Position numbers and translations under genes: made by a program. Shown piece after piece: positions 1 to 10,899 of a DNA stretch of 64,000 nucleotides. The notes below the pieces were generated by a model. The model did not search any database. It was not told the DNA's origin and saw nothing but the letters and a program-made list of their open reading frames with translations. Position 1 is the stretch's first letter. Each line of letters starts with the position of its first letter. Origin of the DNA: Cheiracanthium punctorium (lineage: Eukaryota; Arthropoda; Arachnida; Araneae; Cheiracanthiidae). Where the stretch lies: contig JAWZYV010017505.1 in the NCBI GenBank assembly GCA_038373885.1, positions 248,001 to 312,000 on the forward strand. Direction: 5' to 3'.

Positions 1-1
1 A

Positions 2-1075
2 TTAGCTCATATCATCCGACAATCTTATTGGATCATTGGTGGTAGGAGACTCATAAACAAGCACATTAATAAATGCCTGAAGTGCCACAGATTTAAGGCC
101 TCCACCAAAACCCAACTAATGGGTAATTTACCCAAGTGTCGAGTAACTCTCGAGAGACCCTTTTTCTACTGTGGAACTGATTACGCCGGACCAATACCGT
201 TGAAATTCAGTCCAGGTCGTGGCTCAAAGACTACAAAGGGTTACATAGCCTTCTTCATATGCTTATCCACAACAGCAGTACAGATTGAAGCTGTCAGTGA
301 CTTAACAGCTGACGCGTTCGTAGCAGCTCTTCGTCGTTTTAGTGCTCGTCGAGGTGCTCCACGTCACATTTATAGTGATAATGCTACAAATTTCGTAGGT
401 GCTCGACGAAAACTGAACGAAATACAGCAGTTTTGGCTTTCTTTGCCAGAAAATGAAGTGACTGCTCATTATCTTTCAAGTTCATCTATTGAATGGCACT
501 TCATACCGCCTGCCTCACCTCACTTTGGCGGTATTTGGGAAGCAGGAATTCGTAGTGTGAAATTTCATCTCAAACGAGTTATGGGCGAAACACTCCTGAC
601 CTACGAAGAACTGTCTACTTTACTTTGCCAGATAGAAGCATTGCTTAACACGCGTCCTCTTACCCACGTAAAAAATTCTGATCCTGACTGTATCGATGTA
701 CTCACCCCTTCTCATTTCCTTTCAGGATACACTCTCTTTTCTCCCCCAGACAATCATCCATCTATTACAACAACTAACCGATGGCAGCTCCTGCAGAACC
801 TCAAGCGAGGATTCTGGAAGTGGTGGAGGAGAGATTTCATCAGCTCCCTTCAAGAACGCAAAAAATGGCAGACTCCACAACCAAACATCAAGAAGGACGA
901 CATCGTCTTAATTCACGAAGATGGGGTTCCTCCTGGCATTTGGCAGCTCGGACGTGTCATTGAGACGCATCCAGGCAACGATGGTCTTGTGCGAGTTGCC
1001 TCAGTACAGACCAAAAACAGTGTTCTGAAGCGTACTATCACAAAGCTCTCACCTCTTCCTTTATATCAGGACTAA
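2..1075 (+). CDS. BEL/Pao retrotransposon polyprotein, C-terminal integrase part (5' end outside the window)
   Basis: The frame is open from base 2, so the Met at 119 is internal and the gene starts upstream of the window. In order I see a zinc-binding H2C2-type segment ending in CLKC (bases about 8-85), and an integrase core with acidic residues in GTDYAGP, YSDNATNF and FGGIWEAG. A C-terminal domain of the type following BEL/Pao integrases comes next (GFWKWWRRDF, then PPGIWQLGRV). The integrase joins the cDNA copy of the element to host DNA. No stop or frameshift interrupts the visible part, which ends at a TAA 23 bases before the likely LTR start. Gag, protease and RT would lie to the left, so I cannot tell whether the element is complete. 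The WEAG form and the C-terminal domain point to BEL/Pao rather than Gypsy or Copia. Confidence 0.93.
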   Translation, partial: LAHIIRQSYWIIGGRRLINKHINKCLKCHRFKASTKTQLMGNLPKCRVTLERPFFYCGTDYAGPIPLKFSPGRGSKTTKGYIAFFICLSTTAVQIEAVSDLTADAFVAALRRFSARRGAPRHIYSDNATNFVGARRKLNEIQQFWLSLPENEVTAHYLSSSSIEWHFIPPASPHFGGIWEAGIRSVKFHLKRVMGETLLTYEELSTLLCQIEALLNTRPLTHVKNSDPDCIDVLTPSHFLSGYTLFSPPDNHPSITTTNRWQLLQNLKRGFWKWWRRDFISSLQERKKWQTPQPNIKKDDIVLIHEDGVPPGIWQLGRVIETHPGNDGLVRVASVQTKNSVLKRTITKLSPLPLYQD

Positions 1076-1340
1076 GGCCCTGATAGGGTGGGAGTATATG
1101 TTCCCGCACATACGCACCCAGTGACGCCTTTTGAGTGGCGCTCCAGTCACTTGGACTCACAGACAATCTGAACTGCATAGACACTTGACATACGCATTAC
1201 AACCGCACGACCAGACGGTTGACTACTGTTGGCTCCTTAGCCAATACGCACTTCGCAGAATCATTTTCTTCATGTTTTGTAATATTTGTAAATATTTACT
1301 TATTGTAACCAAGATTCAATTATAGATTTTTGCATTTATA

Positions 1341-2749
1341 CACTGCTGGCCACCCAAATTGCAACACCAAGAAAAACAAGAGATATCACAACAAAATTTA
1401 TTGTGTAGATAACATGTTGACCAAGTAACAAATGATTAAATTTACAGCATTCTATGAAGCGTGGTTCCTGCCAAAATCAGTACCCAGAGTAGCCGCCGTT
1501 GTTGGAGATCACAGCTGCCACACGCCTCGGCATTGATTCAAAGAGACTTTGAATGTGTTCTTGGGGTACAGCAGACCAAGCAGCTTCCACACGTTGCCAA
1601 AGTTGATCTGGTGTGACAGCTGGGGATGAACTCTGGGTCAGTCGTTGAGCAACCATGGACCACATGTTTTCTATCGGCGAAAGATCCGGAGAGCGCGCCG
1701 GCCAGGGAAGCAATTCAATCTGGTGATTGACGAAGAACCCTTGGACAATGCGTGCCACGTGTGGCCGTGCATTATCCTGCTGAAATATGGCTGTTGGCAA
1801 GCCCTGAAGGTAAGAAAGGACAACTGGCTCCAACACCTCGGAGATGTAGCGCTGGCTGGTTAAAGTACCGGCAATGCGTACTAGAGGAGTGCGAGAGAGA
1901 TATCCGATACCGCCCCATACCATAATACCCGGTGCAGGACCAGTGTGACGGTGCATAATGCAGCTGTTCAGCATCCTCTCTCCACGGTGTCTCCAGACTC
2001 GAATCCGACCGTCGTGGTGTTGCATACAGAAGCGTGACTCGTCAGTAAAGAGAATTTCATTCCATTCTGTCGTCCACATCCTTCTTTCATCGCACCATTG
2101 GCGGCGGAGACGTCTGTGGTTCCGCGTCAGAGGTAGACAAAGCAACGGACGTCTTGCGGACAGACCATTCTGCTGTAAACGACGTCGAATGGTACGCGCA
2201 GACACTGGATGATGCGTTACAGACTGAATCTGCTGTGATATGGTTCGTGATGTGACTGAGCGGTCCGTCACTGCCATGCGTACAATCTGCCTGTCATCAC
2301 GTGACGTGGTGCACTGAGGTCGATGCGGTCGATCACGTCTGTCCGTCGTACCCTCCTGCACCCAACGATCACATATCCGCATCACAGTTGTTTGGTTTCG
2401 TCCAATACGACGACCGATTTCCCTGAAAGATAACCCACAATCTCGGTATGCCACTATCCTTCCTCTGTCAAACTCGGATACTTGATCAAAAGATGATCGT
2501 TGTTTCCTACGAGGCATAATTTATCGTTTTTTTGAAAAAAAAGCAAGAAAAACACAATTGCTGTACTTGAAACCGTCGAAATCTCCAAGCCTTAAATAGC
2601 GCTTTGAGGTGGCGCCACAGGCGCGCTTGATGTGCGTCTGCGCTGAAATTCTAATCATTTGCATATCTCACCTCAGCTAATGCATGTTGTAAATTTCATA
2701 TTATTTGCATGCTTCCTTCAGGGTGTTGCATTTACGATGGCCAGCAGTG
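1341..2749 (-). mobile_element. Complete Tc1-family DNA transposon
   Basis: The element is 1,409 bp and flanked by TA target duplications (1339-1340 and 2750-2751). The terminal inverted repeats start CACTGCTGGCCA and share about 24 of 28 positions, ending in GCAACACC. It holds one intact transposase frame on the minus strand. It sits inside the BEL 3' LTR, so it is younger than that LTR. Intact frame, ends and duplications together suggest a recent insertion. Confidence 0.95.
1477..2517 (-). CDS. Tc1-family transposase, DD34E, apparently intact
   Basis: The protein has 346 residues, the usual length for Tc1 transposases, with a Met start at 2517 and no internal stop. Residues about 10-115 form the paired-like helix-turn-helix DNA-binding region (FREIGRRIGR, then TIRRRLQQNGLSARRP). 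A basic stretch near residue 60 (DRPHRPQ) lies where the family's GRPR-like linker is found. The catalytic triad is Asp159 (FTDESRF), Asp248 (QQDNARPH) and Glu283 (SPIENMW), with 34 residues between the last two. The enzyme would bind the inverted repeats and cut and paste the element into TA sites in the nucleus. Both inverted repeats are present, so it could be autonomous; expression cannot be judged from sequence. Confidence 0.95.
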   Translation of the reverse strand: MPRRKQRSSFDQVSEFDRGRIVAYRDCGLSFREIGRRIGRNQTTVMRICDRWVQEGTTDRRDRPHRPQCTTSRDDRQIVRMAVTDRSVTSRTISQQIQSVTHHPVSARTIRRRLQQNGLSARRPLLCLPLTRNHRRLRRQWCDERRMWTTEWNEILFTDESRFCMQHHDGRIRVWRHRGERMLNSCIMHRHTGPAPGIMVWGGIGYLSRTPLVRIAGTLTSQRYISEVLEPVVLSYLQGLPTAIFQQDNARPHVARIVQGFFVNHQIELLPWPARSPDLSPIENMWSMVAQRLTQSSSPAVTPDQLWQRVEAAWSAVPQEHIQSLFESMPRRVAAVISNNGGYSGY

Positions 2750-2805
2750 TACAAAGTTCGCATATTCTTTATTGATAAAACACCCCACTAAGCAACGACG
2801 CAACA

Positions 2806-5800
2806 GAGAGAAATAAAAACGCCCTGAGTTAGGGTCGAACCTCTCATTTCTGACTCAAAAAGAAAAAGAAAAAAAATTACCTAGACAACAGCATCGATAT
2901 TAGCGAAAAATGTCACAGGTAAAATTAGGGCTAAATTTCCATCATTTAATCTTCTTATTCCTGAAAATCTAAGGCGCATTCGGATCACATACTTTACTGT
3001 CAATATTAGGGGTATACACTCTAAATTATTATACAAAATTATCATCGCAATTGGTAATTATCATGTTTCATGGTCCTCTTGTGAAATCTGAAAATGAGTA
3101 ATATTCAAAACTTCAAAGATTCAGCCGAGTGATTACAACGTTCTATTATTAGTAAATGCATAAAATCTTATGTAAAAAACATGGACAAATTCTTCATACT
3201 ATTCTTTCATTTCATTAACTTTATTGAATCTCATTTATTTGACAGACACTTTAATTAAACGCTTGGAAAAAATCCAATAATTGTTTCCCAAATATATCGA
3301 ATCATGTCGAAATTGCTTTGTATGCTAGCGAAAAAAATAATCGATATTCAAATTACTGTCCATGGAAAATTTTTTATCAATAAAAATAATAATGCATAAA
3401 TTTACTTATTTTTTAAAGTACACAAATACTTGTAATATAAGGTGTTTCAAATAACATTAAAATGCATACAAGGTGTCTCCACATGTGTGCAAGAAGCATC
3501 TAAAGAGTGTAAAGTAATCTAAGGGCTAATCAGAATCACATGCACTGGGTGGTTTCAAACGTTATCTAATCTAATAAGGGAAACTTTACAGAAAGCACTT
3601 GATTAAAATGAATTGTTGAAATATTCATTTTATTTATGAGTTTCTTGGAGACAACTCCACGGCTTTTAAAATTCAGATTAGGAATCAGACGGACACTTAA
3701 ACCTTTTTTACAAAGTTATTATTAAGAAGTGCAGGAAGATAACTCTTGAGACTTCACTTTGCTTTTATACTAATTCCTCTTTGAGTAGCCTATGCGTCTT
3801 AGCAATTTCTGGCACTGATTTTGAAATTGCGTAAAATTTATTTATATATTTATATTTATGTTGTACTACACTCATATGTGATTTTTTTACATTTTGATTA
3901 ATTACTAAATTCACATTTAATTTATTGAATAGACAAAGGTTAAACAGTTTTTCTTTTCCCGTAAAAGAAAAGGTGATTTTACGAGCAATTTGAGTGGTTC
4001 CCTACTAATTCATAAAAACGTGCTCGGCTGTACGTCGAAAGCAGAGATAGTGAGAAAAGTTGGGATACATTGCTTTTTACAAGAAATGTTCTTCATAAAA
4101 ATGCCAAAATTAAATAATAATACATAATTTTACAGTTTTGTTATCAGAAAAAGAAAAAAAATAACAGGAAGTAGAAAATACATTCTATAATACTTCGTAT
4201 ATTTAACGCTTATATTTTAACAATGCATATGCTTTAACGCTTTCTAAATGGGACTTGAAGGCTTAGGTAAGTCTTTTTATTCTGGCAGTTGTAATCTAAA
4301 CTACATATTTCAACGGCCTTTTTACTGTTCTTATAAATAACAGAGAGTCGTATACCAAAATGAACTATCACAGAATCAACGTCTATAAAAAGAAATAAAT
4401 ATGTTATACCATATATTATTTCCAAATCACCTAATAAATATGAATTTCCTTTCACTTCCAGGACTTAACAGTAAATGATACTTGGCCATATAAAGTCTGT
4501 AAATCTCAATTATTTGTACTGATGTCGCAATTTATTTATAAAAGACTCCACACACTTTTATTTAACTCGCATTCAGTGTACGGGTAAATATTTTGTAATC
4601 GAAATTTTCCTCATTTCACAGTCTTCAATTTAGCTGAAATTTTATGTATCAATGTATCTTAACTAACAATGTACGAATTAATCATTAAAAGTGTTAATTT
4701 AATTTCTTTAGGTTTGTTTTAGCCCCAGCCAAATGCGATAGCAAGCAGACTGTGGTTTTTAAAGATCCTTGCCACGCTTCCGTATGAAATCTGCATTGGC
4801 ATCTTTGTTGACTTTTTTTTGTCAGTGTTTCTTTTGCTGGAAATAATTTTGGGCTCACCTTTAAAACTCTAGCTTCGCATTTGTTTGGATTATAAGGGCT
4901 AATACCCCTAATCCAAAATTGTTTTTTCTCGAAACAACGATAGATATTTGAATGAAACAAAGGTAACATGGAAACAACGAACTAGAATAACATTACATAT
5001 GCTTTTCCAGAACTTCCCAACGAACAAAAAGACAGTAAAAAAAATGTGAAAAAATGAGTACAGTTTTTTTTGTGGGTGTTTCTTAAGGTTACATCAGGGA
5101 AAAAAAAACTTTATAATTAATAAGTATTTAACTTTAATGCGTAGCAATCACACAAATCTACCAGGAATGGATTATATTACAAGTAATAATTGTTTTGGCC
5201 CAAGTGACGCAAACTAGGTGCAGCATTGTTTTTCACTATTTTCTTCTATAGTTGTAGGAACTTTTGTAAAATGTTACTTGAGCATATCGCCCTAAAATTT
5301 GTTGAAACGGACGTTTTCCCCAGTATTAAGTTAACGCCTTCTGCAACTATGAATCTGGCTGAAATCTGTTTAAATAGGCAATTACACTAATATTAGATTG
5401 ACTCTTACTTGGGCAGATTTAACAGAATCAGTAGAAGCAGGCAATTAGATTAAGTGTTAAAAATAATTACGAAAAATTTAAATAAACGATACTCTAAAAA
5501 ATAGTTTTATGACGAATAATAACCCAGTTAGTCAAATACCCATGTAAGAATTTTAAGAATTCACCTGAAATTTCAATTCACATTATTTCTCCGGATTGAC
5601 ATAAAATTATTATATTGTGAAAAATCATTAAATGATATTTAAAATAAGTTCTGCATAAAATAAGACTGTAGACATGACTTTTCCTGCTTAACAGAAATTT
5701 AAGAGATTTTTCAAAATAAATGCAACATATCCAGTAATATCATAAAAAACAAAATTTACAAATATATCAAATAACAAATACCACCTCGAACTAGGGCGAA

Positions 5801-7840
5801 GCAAACATGCAAATATAGAGGGAAAAAATCTCGTTAATAAAAATTCTGTGTGTGTATTTGGACAGGCAATAAGGCTTAAAGTATTTTTTAAATACAAACT
5901 ATCACCAAAATTAAGATCCTTAATGAAAAAGAATAAAATGAACCATTAGTAATTTAAAAGATGAAGAAATCGAGTTGCAAATCTACAAAACATAAAATAT
6001 TGTATTATTATCATAGCTATCAATTTCAGCGGAATTCAACTAACCACTTTTTGCAAAAAGTAATTCTTTTTAAATATTGTTTTTAGTACAATGCCTACCC
6101 TTTATAGTAAACTGAAATATTTTGCTATATTGTAAACAGAAAAGGAAATTACTGCTTACAAAAAGGAGCTAATTATATTCAGTAAGAGTTGACAGTTATG
6201 TATTATTGTTTAAAACTGGATAAAACGGAACTAGTTCTATAATATCTAAAAAACGGCCCATAAATCATAATCAACCAATATAGCGATCGAATATAATTAA
6301 AAAATTAATCCAAAATAAAATTTATAATTCCGGTAATGTAAATAATGTTAATGAAATACAACAGAGATGATAAACTACAGGAAAGTATATTGTTTATCAC
6401 GTGTTTGCAATATGAACAATCGTAAAAATGTATTAATAGGTGTATGATATAATGCTATGACATTAATGTAATACCTAGCTAGATAGTAAAACGATTAAAA
6501 GAAATACTTGTTAATAGTACAATTAAAAAGAAATAATAGTTAGTAGTAATTCACAAAAATATCCATAACTTGCTCAACCAGAACTTATTTCCTAATATAC
6601 CAGCTTAAAAAAAATTATATGTATATATAATTTTTTACGCACCTATATACATATAGGTGCGTTTTAATGGTGGTGTCACGGTCAAAGGCATTTGTAAGGG
6701 CGTGTAATTTAGTTAGCACTGTTCGATGAATCAACTGGAAAGAGTAGCCTCGTTTAGAGAATAAAAGCACTATAAGCATCATTCAGGGAATGATTTTGGT
6801 TTTGGATCACTGAACTTACATATGTGTTACGAAGGGGTGAGGGGTCAAAATTCTAGAAGGACTTGGATGGGATATGAAGGAAAAGAGAAAGAAAAATGCT
6901 ATGTTTTGATCAAAACAATATCCGATACATTCTTCTGACACATTTCTTGTGTTTAAAAACGTTACGTTTCTATTTCAGCGAAGGGAATGGTTTTCCTGAG
7001 AGGATAAACTAGAAAGTAATCGATTTTCTCTATCCGTGAGAGCTATTTGTTTTGATGAAGTTCTAAGACAGATGCTCCCGGCAAACGCATGAGCAAACAC
7101 GGGAAAACCCAGGCAAGTTTCCGAAAGCAGTAATGATGTCCATTCGAACAAATAAATACCACATGTTCTGAAATATCAAGGGACTACTTAAAGTGAGAAT
7201 TGTTAGGGAGAAGCGTTGAGAATACTTTTCCTTTTGTAAGCTAGGCTGCCAGTGCCGGAAGATTTTGAAACTTTATTAAAAGCCACTTTCGTGATTTCGA
7301 TGAACTTTCATAGTGTGAAAATTTTTAAATAAAACTTTTTACAAATGTCTAGTGCACTGAAAATCACTCAAAACAAAATTCTGTGGTTCGGAAAACATTC
7401 CTTTTCAAAAATTTTAATTTTGAAATCTTTGTAAAATTTATCATTTAAAAATAAAAATGAAATAAATTAACCTATAAATAAATGGTGTTGACCCATCTAC
7501 GGAGCAGCGCTTGTTAGTCACTTGTCTCACTTTTTGTTTCTTCCAACAAGAACACTTACACTGGGGAACAACAATTCTGTTGTCTTAGAACTGTGACTTG
7601 TTTTTGAATCACTTTTGGCCCCTGAATCCAAAAGTAACTGTAGTTTTTGTCTGTCACATCAACTTTTTAAGATACAGGGTACCCCCAAAATGTGCGTAAA
7701 AAGAAAAATAAAGGAAAAGTTACCAAATATATAGTTACTACAAGTTGAATTGTATTAATACACATAGAAAAACTTACTTAGCATGTGGTAAACATACATA
7801 TTAAGGCAAAAATTTTCGTTTGTAGCTTTTCTGGAATGTT
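2806..7840. other. AT-rich DNA with no recognised gene
   Basis: About 5 kb of AT-rich sequence. Open frames here are short, lack recognisable motifs and look like chance frames. The only distinct structure I found is a short perfect palindrome at 6637-6662, listed separately. The stretch may hold repeats too old to recognise without a library. Confidence 0.6.
6637..6662. repeat. Perfect short hairpin
   Basis: Two 12-base arms, ACGCACCTATAT and its exact complement, are separated by only two bases. There is no flanking inverted repeat or target duplication, so I cannot tie it to a transposon end. It is probably a chance or replication-slippage palindrome, or the core of a degraded MITE. Confidence 0.7.
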
Positions 7841-7849
7841 TAATCTGTG

Positions 7850-8960
7850 GACATTCTTGCTTAATGCTCCAACAATAGTCAGCCATCATATGTAGATCCC
7901 ATCTTCCTTGATAGCGTGATTAAATGATCTTCAAACTTGATGAAATCGCTCACCCTGCTCATGACTGACTTCAACAAGATTGTTCGGGAAGTCAGCGAGA
8001 TGGCTACGTAAAAAATGCAACGATGCTCATGTTACAACCAAGCATTTTGAAGCTCTCCAAGAGCTGTAGGACAATTTCGGTGTAATTCTGTGCTCGTGTA
8101 TTTCCCAGATAGTCTTTGACAATGTTTTTGAATGCTAACCAAGCATTCTGTCATTGTTCCGATGAAATGCTCATCTTTTAGAAGTGGGCGAATCCGTGGA
8201 CCATCAAACACACCAGTTTTTATCTTTCAAGTGACAGGTTACGAAATGCCGAAACAGTCTCCTTCAATTGACAAAGCTTTAACAAATTACTTCATGTATC
8301 TCAGTTTTGTATCCAGAGGTGGAAATATTGTGTTCTTTCTGTTGACAAGTGGCTGATGATGAATGTTTTGATCAACAGGTTTCAGGTCATATCTTGGCGG
8401 CCATTCGACTGCACCCAATTCTTCTCACGAGTTCTACTGTCCCACATGCACAAAAAACAGGGATAGTTGGTATATTCACGTTGCTGGCCAAGGAGGAAAC
8501 AGACCATTTTAAGATCAACACAGATGATCCATTGGTGCATGAGATATTGCAACAAATCAACGACTCTATGTCTTCATATTCCTTACGCAAACATACTAAA
8601 TGACCTATTGCGACTGCACCAAATAAATTTCCATTGTGGAGGAGTACACACTCCAAGTTCCGCTTTGAGCTATCGACGAACTGAAATTCCCAACTCTTCC
8701 ATTAAACCATGTATGTTATGGAAATATACAGACCCATCATCACTTCGAAAGTATTGCAGAAATGCACTTTCTTGTATCGGAAGTAGGATACTTTAGCTCC
8801 TTTTTCAAGCATTTTTTTTTTCGTGCAGTCTTGATGATAACAGTTCTCAAGCTTTTCTGGATAGCCCCAAATCATTTAACTCATGCTACTCAAATCCCTT
8901 ACGAACGGTATCATCTTCAATTTCAAAATCTTCGTCATCGGGGTCACAGCAACAGTGTTT
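7850..8960 (-). pseudogene. Decayed copy of an unnamed multicopy arthropod protein family
   Basis: Read on the minus strand, fragments in shifting frames follow the order of a protein family I recognise as abundant and unnamed in arthropod genomes. From the N-terminal side: an EKKMLEKGAKVSYFR block near 8.8 kb, FVDSSKRNLECVLLHNGN (8.70-8.64 kb), a Thr-Ile-Phe-Pro-Pro-Leu block near 8.33 kb, VKALSIEGDCF near 8.26 kb, GVFDGPRIRPLLKDEHF near 8.2-8.16 kb, and SHLADFPNNL with HEQGERFHQ near 8.0-7.95 kb. Several stops and frameshifts separate the blocks, so it is not a working gene. The family's biochemical role is unknown to me; its copy number suggests a mobile element or capture by one. Plus-strand open frames here are antisense shadows. 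Confidence 0.75.
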
Positions 8961-9009
8961 TCGGTGAACGAAGTTCGCTCTTGCGGATAGGGAAGAGAAG
9001 GTAGGTGTA

Positions 9010-9905
9010 GAGAAAAAACTAGACGCTTAGAAATCGAAACAGCTTAGAAATCGAACTCAACAGAAATTATGTTAAAAATTGTTCCCTAGTGTTATTAGAA
9101 ATAGATTACCAGATATGAAAATTTGTCGAGTTCAGTTACAAGTTGCAAAAGACATTTTATTTTTTTCGAAAAGTTTGCTTTTATGATATTTAAAAAATAG
9201 CCTGTGGCCAAGTTCATTACTTGGTTACAAGCGAGATATTCGGTGACACACTGCGAAAAGCAGCATTAGGCACAGAAAGGTAAAATTCACTGCGGGGTAA
9301 TTTATTTTTCTTGTTTCTTTCAGAAGATCGACTTTTGTGACAATTTGTTAGTTCCCTCTTGTAAAATGATTCTGTTTTTATCTTAGACGTTGACAACATA
9401 AATTAGATCTGAGAAGACTGCCAAAAGGGCCCCAACTCTCAAAAAGTGCAACCGTTGCCATTGCTCAGTTTAGCTACCTATATTATGGCACTCGGTCGGT
9501 TTGCCAATCGCGTGTCAAACAGCCAGCTGTGTCAAATACTTTCTTTGGCTCTGTGTTATCCAAATGTCAGTTCGATCGATCGCCATGTTTTTGGTTGCTA
9601 AATTGAGAGATGGCAAAGACTGAACTTTTCCAGAGTTATCCAGTCCAGCTGTGTTATAATATTGATTGTTTGGATGCACTGTTCTGATTTCAAAATTCTT
9701 AAAATCTCAAGCTACTTTGCATTAGTTATAAAGAAGAAAATTCCCCCCAAAAAAAGAAGTTCGTCTGTACAATAACGAAGTTTAAAGAGGTTCCTCTACT
9801 GCTTTATAAAGTGGAAATAGAGTAAGTCAGATCTCTATTCAAAAGAGATCTGACTATTTTGATCTCGTGATTAACAGAGCAACGTGAAGTATATATATAT
9901 CTATA
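9010..9905. other. AT-rich stretch with a possible degraded TTAA-element fragment
   Basis: No gene seen. Bases about 9445-9540 (CAACCGTTGCCATTGCTC and following) weakly resemble the middle of the TTAA-flanked elements at 16982 and 30016. They share the CCGTTGCCAT core and a CAGCTGTG block but have no recognisable ends, so this is probably an old, eroded relative. Confidence 0.4.
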
Positions 9906-9911
9906 TCTAGG

Positions 9912-10065
9912 CAGGGGTCGCGCTGTCGATCGCCAATGTCGCAAATTGCGAAAATAAAATTAGTTTGGCGAAAATATTGACAATTGCTTTTCTTAATGAT
10001 GTCAGGAAAAATCTAATTTGGCGAATGAATTGGCGAAATGTTAAAAAGAGCCAGTGCAACCCCTG
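9912..10065. mobile_element. Short non-autonomous TIR element (MITE), hAT-like ends
   Basis: The ends are inverted copies beginning CAGGGGT with GC and CTG following (CAGGGGTCGCGCTG against CAGGGGTTGCACTG). Identical TCTAGG hexamers flank it at 9906-9911 and 10066-10071. The CAGGGG start is typical of hAT elements, but hAT usually makes 8-bp duplications, so the superfamily is uncertain. At 154 bp there is no room for a gene. Confidence 0.7.
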
Positions 10066-10071
10066 TCTAGG

Positions 10072-10899
10072 TATATATATTTAAAGGTGGCCGAATTATT
10101 AGGCTGATTTTTCTACAGTAGCACAGTGAAAACTGCTTTCACGTAACTCTAATATTATTTATTTTGTAGGAATTTACAGATAATTATTATTTATTTATAA
10201 ATGTCTGCTTTTAATTTTATTAACACTTACAAGCTTGATGGCAATCAGTTTTGCACTGATGTAAAAAAGCTAGAGCTATTTTTATAACAAATGGCCTCGG
10301 AGAAATTTAATTTAAAATTATTTTAGCTGTACCGTTTTCTTACTAATAAGCATATAAGTGCAAATTTTGACAATCTGTTTCTGGGAACTTGGAATTTGCA
10401 GAATAGTACAATTTCGACATATTTTTTAAATTACAGCTGAGTCTAAACTAATGAATAAATAACTATGGGTAAAAATACATAATGTAAAAAGGTTCTGTAA
10501 ACATTGGGATCCATTCTACAATAGCTGATTCAATAGCCTACACAAAGACGGTAATATAAGAACATTGTTAGCTTTCCTTTCATAGAGTATGTTGGTGAAT
10601 TTATTGCTATGTTTTGTGGATGCCTTGTTCTGTCCGATATGGAAGTACAAAACTTACTTCTGTAGTATGTGTGCTTATACAAAGTTATTTATTTTTAATT
10701 TCTTTATAAAACCAGCTTTTTTTCAGTGTTTTAATAAATTTTACGTGCTTAATCAACTGATGCATCTGGATTCGCTTTTCTAACCCCTTATAAGTTGCTG
10801 AAGTTATCTCCAAACTTTAGAATGAAAAACCACATGGCTTTGCTAACATATCTAATTTTATGAAAGTCCCTTTGCATAACAAGAATCATAAATAGTATA
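10072..10899. other. AT-rich DNA without recognised features
   Basis: About 830 bp between the MITE and the Helitron. A 64-codon frame at 10589-10783 has no recognisable motif and AT-rich composition, so I do not call it. Confidence 0.5.

Larger units (their letters stand above)
1099..2805 (+). repeat. BEL/Pao 3' LTR, interrupted by a Tc1 element
   Basis: A purine-rich tract AGGGTGGGAG (1085-1094) follows the integrase stop and is a plausible plus-strand primer. TGTTCCCGC at 1099 fits an LTR start and CAACA at 2801-2805 fits its end. Removing the Tc1 element and one TA leaves about 296 bp, a reasonable LTR length. The 5' LTR is outside the window, so the boundaries are inferred from the terminal dinucleotides only, and the 3' edge is the less certain one. 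Confidence 0.5.

Noticed and set aside
2820..2860. B-box-like GGTTCGACCCT on the minus strand, possible tRNA or SINE
   Set aside because: No A box lies at the right distance and no stems can be drawn, so the match is too short to call.
8132..8796. Several plus-strand open frames
   Set aside because: They are antisense to the decayed multicopy gene, whose conserved blocks read on the minus strand.
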